Assembly (NCBI RefSeq): GCF_902506415.1
Contig: NZ_LR733275.1
Coordinates: 2,643,795 to 2,707,794 of the forward strand
DNA: 64,000 nt
Direction: 5' to 3'
Source of the DNA: Massilia sp. 9I
GTDB lineage: Bacteria > Pseudomonadota > Gammaproteobacteria > Burkholderiales > Burkholderiaceae_D
In this document: positions 59,801 to 64,000 of the stretch, in pieces
How the letters are laid out: every line of letters begins with the position of its first letter
Numbering within the stretch: the first letter of the stretch is position 1
Program-made: the position numbers and the translations under genes
The notes under the pieces: model-generated
Seen by the model: only the letters and a program-made list of their open reading frames with translations
What the model was told of the DNA's origin: nothing
The model's database searches: none

Positions 59801-60649
59801 CCGGTCGAAGACAGCGCCGAACTCGGCCGCCTGCTGGCCGTCGGCGGCACCTGGCTGGCCCAGGAGCGCAGCGCCCTCGGCGCGCTCGACGCCCAGGTGG
59901 CCAGTCTAGGGGCCGTGCTCGCCGAACGCCGCGCCCAGCGCGCCCTGCATAACGAGGGCCGGCCCGAAAGCGGCCTGAGCGCGGAGACGGTGGCTGCCGC
60001 CGTCGAAGCCCTCACGGCCGAGCGCCGCGCCGCCCACGACCTCGCGACCGAACTGCGCATGCGCGCGGGCCAGGACGACACGCGCCGCGTGCAGGCGCAG
60101 GCGGCGCTGGCCGAGATCGAACGCCAGCAGCTCGAGGAACAGCGCTGGGGCAAGCTGTCCGAACTGATCGGTTCCGCCGACGGCAAGAAGTTCCGCAACT
60201 ACGCCCAGCAGTTCACGCTCGACGTCCTGCTCGGCTACGCCAACGCCCACCTCGGGCAACTGGCGCGGCGCTACCGCCTCGAGCGCGTCAGCCACAATGG
60301 CGCGCCTTCGCTGGCGCTGATGGTGCGCGATCAGGACATGGGGGGCGAAGTCCGTTCGGTCAATTCCCTGTCCGGCGGCGAGTCCTTCCTGGTATCGCTG
60401 GCCCTGGCGCTGGGCTTGGCTTCGCTCTCGTCGAACCGCGTGCGGGTCGAGTCGCTCTTTATTGACGAAGGCTTCGGCAGCCTCGACACCGACACCCTGG
60501 GCGTGGCGATGGATGCGCTGGACGCGCTGCAGTCGCTGGGGCGCAAGGTGGGCGTGATCTCGCACGTGCAGGAAATGACGGAGCGTATCGCCACCAAGGT
60601 GCTGGTGCGGCCGGCGGGGGGCGGTAGCAGCGCGGTCGTGGTCGAGTAA
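56888..60649 (+). CDS. sbcC: Exonuclease subunit SbcC (Rad50-like ATPase)
   Basis: 1253 aa. Walker A GPTGAGKSTLLDALCLALYD (about 38), QFTRAVLLAQNEFSAFLK, long coiled coils on both sides of a zinc-hook CPVCGSHEHPY (about residue 612), ABC signature SLSGGESFLVSLALALGLA, Walker B LFIDEGFGSLD and D-loop. Starts with the ATG overlapping the sbcD stop. The coiled coil is very Ala/Glu/Arg-rich, so the opposite strand shows long spurious frames. Confidence 0.97.
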   Translation: MRILRISGKNLASLAGEFQVDFETEPLASSGLFAISGPTGAGKSTLLDALCLALYDATPRLLKRAGSQLPDVGGDTVSALDPRTLMRRGAAEAWAEVDFAGNDDIRYRARWSVRRAYGKASGALQPSKMTLHRLPELDPLGGTKTEVTLEIAQRIGLSFEQFTRAVLLAQNEFSAFLKTDENERGELLETLTGTTIYSDISRRAFERYRAEQERTKALTARHDNQAPMPPGEREKLDAERVNAELALEAVDARRAALEGELRWHQEAGKLERSEAQANEALSAAQAAQQDAAGRRQRLATLDAVQAARPLVAEVTRLQGEHKAAVESTAKLESALVTAQDARRQAMLDVDAAQNALEVADSALRAAGPQLDSAKALDAAIAALAPSHGQAATALEAARNEARQARAVHGAKAAELDAAKGQRERAGAWLAAHARLEPMAAQWPRWDQLLTQAAQAVAADAAAASALAAASSQAKDAATQELGAMLALSEAASRLDTLDTARREAMAVLEATDPQVLENERQALDARRERLASAEKAWTALVTTRQEVADTAGELDRVDTARTAASRLLDEARAAAPALNAAMQQAEKSLAVAELACAASVEELRATLDTDSPCPVCGSHEHPYRDDGREDMLRSMLANLRGEVTECRARVRDNEAVQAAQAATLAAASERVAGLQREGATLRKVLDELEAEWIAQPLAAEVPAEEARVNWFAESREALRGALAALDGRAAALRRAAQARDAAQAAYDKAQQEHARLRQAADGARDTGARLQAELRAIGVQHAAASAQLAALLAELDPVLADACGDGWQDAWRRHPSGWREARAQEAAQWQEQTALQTRSAALEATLAAEVAGASERIAQADRHGAGGAAEFNRIDVELKDKRGQRQLLWNGRAIGDVEQELQAGVGAARNHLAARQAVANETAQREASARSALAQLTEHIAHLDSAGAKAASALADWLEEYRKSSFLDGLDPVEDSAELGRLLAVGGTWLAQERSALGALDAQVASLGAVLAERRAQRALHNEGRPESGLSAETVAAAVEALTAERRAAHDLATELRMRAGQDDTRRVQAQAALAEIERQQLEEQRWGKLSELIGSADGKKFRNYAQQFTLDVLLGYANAHLGQLARRYRLERVSHNGAPSLALMVRDQDMGGEVRSVNSLSGGESFLVSLALALGLASLSSNRVRVESLFIDEGFGSLDTDTLGVAMDALDALQSLGRKVGVISHVQEMTERIATKVLVRPAGGGSSAVVVE

Positions 60650-60713
60650 CCGCGTCCTTGATGCATCCGGCTCGGCATTGTCGTGGTTTTATTCCCAAAC
60701 GAGGGCTTTTACT

Positions 60714-61145
60714 GTGAATTTTCCCCCTGTACTAGATGTATTGAAAGTAGGCGACTACCCTGCTGAAGCCAAGGCTGGCGGCGGCTACGTCTGGGATGGT
60801 GTGCTGAAATACCGGGTATGGTGCCATCCGGAGCGCGGTGCGCCCGATGAGGCCGAAGGGTCGGACTACTATTACGCCTTCGAAAACTATGAAGAGGCTG
60901 CCGAGTTTGCCCGCACTAACCCAGGCACCGAAGATCCGCTGGCGCTCGTCCTGCAGCGCGAGTATATCGACGAGCCCGAACCCGGACAGTATGTGCACAT
61001 GCGTGCAGAACGCATCACCGAATGGCCCGTCGCTTTCTTGAGCAGGCCGCAGCGCGACGCGCAAACCATTCCGGATTTTCTCGCCGAGGACGCGCCAGCG
61101 AATCGGCTTGATATTCTTCGAGCGCTTGCACCGCGTCGTGCGTGA
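60714..61145 (+). CDS. Conserved hypothetical protein, unrecognised
   Basis: 143 aa from GTG 60714, with GAGGG 8 nt upstream; a TTG at 60678 is less likely. Single-domain, acidic, without signal or membrane helix. Distinct blocks: GGGYVWDGVLKYRVWCHP, DYYYAFENYEEAAEFA, ALVLQREYIDEPEPGQYVH and RITEWPVAFL, which look conserved and suggest a family often found near acyltransferases, but I cannot name its function. Lies 64 bp after sbcC; the 217 bp after it hold nothing I recognise. Confidence 0.75.
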   Translation: MNFPPVLDVLKVGDYPAEAKAGGGYVWDGVLKYRVWCHPERGAPDEAEGSDYYYAFENYEEAAEFARTNPGTEDPLALVLQREYIDEPEPGQYVHMRAERITEWPVAFLSRPQRDAQTIPDFLAEDAPANRLDILRALAPRRA

Positions 61146-61362
61146 TGCGCGAGCGGTTCTGAAAATGTTGACGCCTCATCCTTGAAGATGTTTTGCCAGG
61201 TCTGCAGCCAGCCGGAAGCCGCCCTACGTTTGACATCTGGATAGCAGAGACCGGGACCCTGCTTGGCCAAATATCCACGCTCTATCAATAGCGAATCGCA
61301 CGATCCCGGACCCAGCCCATCCCTTGTACAATGCGCCCTTTGCACGCATACGCTCAACCACC

Positions 61363-61572
61363 ATGAAACCTGCCCGCTTCCTTACTTTCAAATGCGCCAA
61401 GTGCGCCAAACCGGTTAAGGTCACCCTGCAGAAAGTCTCGGCCTGCTCGCACATCCAGCCTTACCTGGGCGTCTGCGAGTGCGGCGAGCCCAAGCGCCAC
61501 GCCACCGGCAGCCCGGACGCGGTCAAGTCCTATCTGGAATCGGCCGACGGCAACTGGCATCACCATCACTGA
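61363..61572 (+). CDS. Small zinc-ribbon protein
   Basis: 69 aa. CAKC near the N-terminus and CSH...CECG form a C-x2-C / C-x9-C-x-C arrangement suggesting one zinc site; ends with GNWHHHH. Start ATG 61363 (MKPARFLTFKCAKCAKP). Only 10 bp upstream of the methyltransferase, so probably co-transcribed. Function unknown. Confidence 0.65.
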   Translation: MKPARFLTFKCAKCAKPVKVTLQKVSACSHIQPYLGVCECGEPKRHATGSPDAVKSYLESADGNWHHHH

Positions 61573-61582
61573 TCCAGCACCG

Positions 61583-62725
61583 ATGAGCGAGATCACCTGG
61601 CTGGAGGGAGGCGTCGAGCGCACGGCGCAGTGGCGCTCGGAGAGCGGCTGGCCGGCGCCGAAGAAGGTGGTCGTCGCCGACGACACCATGAACGCGGACG
61701 CCGCCTACCGCCTGGCGCTGGAAGGCACCGCCCTGCTCTGGCGCGGCGACTTCCAGAACGCGCGCCAGCTCCTGAACGCGCTGGTGCGCCGGGTCGACCA
61801 CAAGAGCGACCGTGCGCGCCGCGCCAAGGCGGGCAAGGCCCAGCCGACGCCAACCGAGCTGTTCCACCGCCATCGACTGCAGCAGCTGCAGCGCGCACGC
61901 ACGCTGGCCATGCTCCTGATTCCCTTCGAGCCCGGCCACGTGATTCCGCTGCGCCGCGCACCCGACGTCGCCGAAGCCTGCCTTGAGGCCTATGGCCCGG
62001 CCGAGACGCCCTACGTCGCCTCGCTGCGCGAACTGCTGGGCGTGATCGGCGCCCACGAATGGCGCCGCAAGGGCGTGCGCATCCCTGCGCTCGACGACAA
62101 CATCCACCCGTGGTACGGCGTGTTTTCGCCTGTGCGCGGCGAATACGTCGAGCTGGTCGCGCAGGCGCCCCTGCCGCACGGAACGAAACTCGCCTTCGAC
62201 ATCGGCGCCGGCACCGGCGTGCTGTCGGCCGTGCTGGCCCGGCGCGGCATTGCGCAGGTGCTGGCCACCGACATGGACGCACGCGCCCTCGGCTGCGCGC
62301 GCGAGAACATCGCCCGCCTCGGCCTGTCCGCACAGGTCAGGATCATCGAGGCCGACCTGTTCCCCGAAGGCCGCGCGCCCCTGGTCGTGTGCAATCCGCC
62401 TTGGCTGCCCGGCAAGCCCAGCTCGGCCATCGAATACGCGATCTACGATCCCGACAGCCGCATGCTCAAGGGCTTCCTCGGCGGCCTGGCAAACCACTTG
62501 GAGCCACACGGCGAAGGCTGGCTGATCCTGTCGGACCTGGCCGAACACCTCGGCCTGCGTTCGCGCGAACAACTGCTCGGCTGGATTGCAGACGCGAAGC
62601 TGGAAGTGCTCGCCCGCCACGACATACGCCCGACCCACGGTAAGGCAAGCGACCCGGACGATCCGCTGCACGCGGCGCGTTCGCGCGAAGTCACGTCGCT
62701 GTGGCGCCTGCGCGCGGCCGGCTGA
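61583..62725 (+). CDS. Class I SAM-dependent methyltransferase (HemK/PrmC-like catalytic motif)
   Basis: 380 aa. An N-terminal helical region of about 190 residues (GTALLWRGDFQNARQLLNALVRR...) precedes a Rossmann methyltransferase domain: motif I FDIGAGTGVLSAVLARRG, acidic ATDMDARAL, and motif IV VVCNPPW, the NPPY/W type that methylates N atoms of amides or bases. Target unknown. ATG 61583; weak ribosome site. Upstream of initiator tRNA-fMet by about 100 bp. Confidence 0.87.
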   Translation: MSEITWLEGGVERTAQWRSESGWPAPKKVVVADDTMNADAAYRLALEGTALLWRGDFQNARQLLNALVRRVDHKSDRARRAKAGKAQPTPTELFHRHRLQQLQRARTLAMLLIPFEPGHVIPLRRAPDVAEACLEAYGPAETPYVASLRELLGVIGAHEWRRKGVRIPALDDNIHPWYGVFSPVRGEYVELVAQAPLPHGTKLAFDIGAGTGVLSAVLARRGIAQVLATDMDARALGCARENIARLGLSAQVRIIEADLFPEGRAPLVVCNPPWLPGKPSSAIEYAIYDPDSRMLKGFLGGLANHLEPHGEGWLILSDLAEHLGLRSREQLLGWIADAKLEVLARHDIRPTHGKASDPDDPLHAARSREVTSLWRLRAAG

Positions 62726-62822
62726 ACCACGCTGCAAAGCCTGAGCTAGCTCAAGCGTTGCATGATTGAAAAATTCGTGGATTGCGTCCGCGCCCGGATC
62801 GCGCTATAATCTTTTTCTCAGA

Positions 62823-62899
62823 CGCGGGGTGGAGCAGTCTGGCAGCTCGTCGGGCTCATAACCCGAAGGTCACAGGTTCAAATCCTGTCCCCGCAACCA
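62823..62899 (+). tRNA. Initiator tRNA-fMet (CAU)
   Basis: 77 nt with encoded ACCA. C1-A72 mismatch (CGCGGGG with CCCCGCA) and three G-C pairs below the anticodon loop (GGGCTCATAACCC) are initiator identity marks. CAT anticodon. Followed by a terminator. Confidence 0.98.
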
Positions 62900-62911
62900 A
62901 ATACCAATCAG

Positions 62912-62944
62912 AAGCCCGACTCTTGCAGCCGGGCTTTTGTTTTC
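62912..62944 (+). terminator. Rho-independent terminator after tRNA-fMet
   Basis: 7-bp stem AAGCCCG/CGGGCTT with an 11-nt loop, followed by TTGTTTT. It begins 13 nt after the tRNA 3' end. Confidence 0.88.
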
Positions 62945-63004
62945 TGCGGTAGCGAATGCTGCAGCAGCACATGCAGCGCAGTACGGGCTGCACAGTAAGA
63001 GCTG

Positions 63005-63238
63005 ATGAGAGACAAGAAAGACAACGCGACGATCGACCTGCCGGGTTTCGAACCGGCCGAAGCGCCCGCATCCGTTGTCGAACCGAAGCGCAGCAACCAG
63101 CGTGCGCGCCGTGTCTCCCTGAAGCAGGAACAGCTCGAACTGCTGGAAGAAACCGATACGAGCGGCCTGCCTGTCTGGCGCCGCGACGACTCGATTGACC
63201 TGACCGGCTTGCCGGTCTGGGCGCCGGCCCCGACCTAG
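63005..63238 (+). CDS. Small hypothetical protein with repeated GLPVW motif
   Basis: 77-aa charged protein. TSGLPVWRRDDS and LTGLPVWAP repeat the GLPVW pentapeptide; the middle (KRSNQRARRVSLKQEQLELLEE) is a basic-then-acidic predicted helix. No signal or membrane segment. The ribosome site is weak (AAGAG), so translation is uncertain, but the repeat and third-position GC support coding. Between tRNA-fMet and a palindromic element. Confidence 0.5.
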   Translation: MRDKKDNATIDLPGFEPAEAPASVVEPKRSNQRARRVSLKQEQLELLEETDTSGLPVWRRDDSIDLTGLPVWAPAPT

Positions 63239-63248
63239 TCCGGCTTAG

Positions 63249-63348
63249 AGCGCCTGACAATTCCCCCTATGGCGGTGTTGCATCGTCTTGCCGTACTAGC
63301 GTACTGTCTGCGACGATGCGCCTTGCCCTAGGGGTTTTGTCAGGCGCT
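63249..63348. repeat. 100-bp imperfect palindrome (MITE-like or structured leader)
   Basis: Perfect 12-bp ends AGCGCCTGACAA / TTGTCAGGCGCT, then CCCCTA/TAGGGG and GCATCGTC/GACGATGC inner stems, with a GTACTAGCGTAC loop. Ends 39 bp before the dbpA ATG, which is transcribed through it. Could be a non-autonomous mobile repeat or a regulatory hairpin in the helicase leader. Confidence 0.75.
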
Positions 63349-63387
63349 TATATTGGCTACACCTGTGGCCCTCTTTGCTCGGACACC

Positions 63388-64000
63388 ATGACTACCCAAT
63401 CCTTCACCTCGCTGCCGCTCGCGCCGCGCTTCCTCGCCAACCTCGCCGCCCTGGGTTACCACCAGATGACGTCGATTCAGGCCGAGTCCCTCCCGGCCGT
63501 GCTGGAAGGGCGCGACCTGATCGCCCAGGCCAAGACCGGCAGCGGCAAGACCGCCGCTTTCGGCATCGGCGTCCTGCACAAGCTCAATCCTGCCTGGTTC
63601 GCGGTGCAGGGCCTGGTGCTGTGCCCGACGCGCGAGCTGGCCGACCAGGTCGCGAACGAACTGCGGCGCCTGGCGCGCGGTGTTGGCAACGTCAAGATCC
63701 TCACCCTGACCGGCGGCGTCGCCATGCGCCCGCAGATCGCCTCGCTCGAACACGGCGCCCACATCGTGGTCGGCACTCCGGGCCGCATCCGCGACCACCT
63801 GGGCCGCAACACGCTGGACCTGTCCAAGGTGCAGACCCTGGTGCTGGACGAAGCAGACCGCATGACCGACATGGGCTTCTACGACGAGATCGCCGGCATC
63901 GTGAGCGCCTGCCCGCAGCGGCGCCAGACCCTGCTGTTCTCGGCCACCTATCCGAACGACATCCGCTTCGCTACCGCCGGCTTCCTGGTTGAGCCGCTCG
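63388..64000 (+). CDS. dbpA: DEAD-box RNA helicase DbpA-like, N-terminal part (3' truncated by window edge)
   Basis: ATP-dependent RNA helicase acting in 50S subunit assembly. 204 codons are present before the edge. Q motif and start LAALGYHQMTSIQAESLP, Walker A AKTGSGKTAAFG, PTRELADQVANELRRLAR, TGG, TPGR, DEAD (VLDEADRMTDMGF) and SAT are intact, and the ADQVANELRRLAR block is very close to DbpA of E. coli rather than RhlE or SrmB. The RNA-binding C-terminal domain that would confirm DbpA is outside the window. Ribosome site weak (GGA 4 nt upstream). Confidence 0.88.
   Translation, partial: MTTQSFTSLPLAPRFLANLAALGYHQMTSIQAESLPAVLEGRDLIAQAKTGSGKTAAFGIGVLHKLNPAWFAVQGLVLCPTRELADQVANELRRLARGVGNVKILTLTGGVAMRPQIASLEHGAHIVVGTPGRIRDHLGRNTLDLSKVQTLVLDEADRMTDMGFYDEIAGIVSACPQRRQTLLFSATYPNDIRFATAGFLVEPL

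Noticed and set aside
61146..61362. Possible gene or RNA between the unknown 143-aa gene and the zinc-ribbon gene
   Set aside because: No frame with coding-like composition, no hairpin terminator and no recognisable RNA fold.
63249..63348. Integron attC site
   Set aside because: Ends read GCCTGAC/GTCAGGC. attC needs AAC/GTT at the cleavage triplet, the length and inner stems do not match, and no integrase or cassette array is near.

Overview
The window looks like chromosomal DNA of a high-GC betaproteobacterium, most likely family Oxalobacteraceae (Massilia/Telluria group). This is inferred from the housekeeping gene orders (uvrC-pgsA-tRNA-Gly-tRNA-Cys; acpS-pdxJ-recO-era-rnc-lepB-lepA; rpoE-rseA-degP; rpmF-plsX-fabH-fabD-fabG-acpP-fabF), PEP-CTERM exported proteins, polyhydroxybutyrate-type metabolism and YiaA/MoaE/CrcB neighbours. 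No database search was possible. I see no insertion sequence, prophage, integrase or CRISPR array. Both edges cut a gene: a P-type ATPase on the left and a DbpA-like RNA helicase on the right.

Region 1 (1-16.8 kb) is an accessory block for energy stress and low oxygen. It holds a P-type cation ATPase, a frameshifted quinone oxidoreductase, an acyl-CoA ligase/GNAT fusion, five universal stress proteins (two tandem-domain, three single-domain), a degenerate hemerythrin-like protein, a membrane GGDEF diguanylate cyclase, an acetoacetyl-CoA reductase, a YhiI/RbbA/YhhJ-type exporter and a zinc alcohol dehydrogenase. Four intergenic sites match the FNR/Anr consensus TTGAT-N4-ATCAA well or fairly well, and each lies upstream of one or two of these transcription units. 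That makes the block a candidate Anr-type regulon.

Region 2 (16.8-27.3 kb, all minus strand) is core: tRNA-Cys, four tandem tRNA-Gly, pgsA, uvrC, acpS, pdxJ, recO, era, rnc, a DUF4845 gene, lepB and lepA. Clear hairpin terminators follow tRNA-Cys and uvrC, and another separates lepA from the degP operon. Region 3 (27.5-38.0 kb, minus) carries the envelope-stress operon rpoE-rseA-degP-glutaredoxin and the fatty-acid/phospholipid cluster. The RseA here has no transmembrane segment and there is no rseB.

Region 4 (38.2-50.8 kb) has yceF, an RsmI-like methylase, an EAL-HDOD protein, rlmJ with a long basic tail, aceA, two paralogous PEP-CTERM genes, clpB behind a sigma32-like promoter, an S41 protease, yiaA, crcB and moaE. 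Region 5 (50.8-64 kb) has a DUF349 protein, a second hemerythrin-like gene, ycaQ divergent from sbcDC, several small unknowns, a methyltransferase, initiator tRNA-fMet, and a 100-bp imperfect palindrome just before dbpA. REP-like hairpins sharing a GTAGGGTGGGCGG core sit between fabD and fabH and between aceA and rlmJ.
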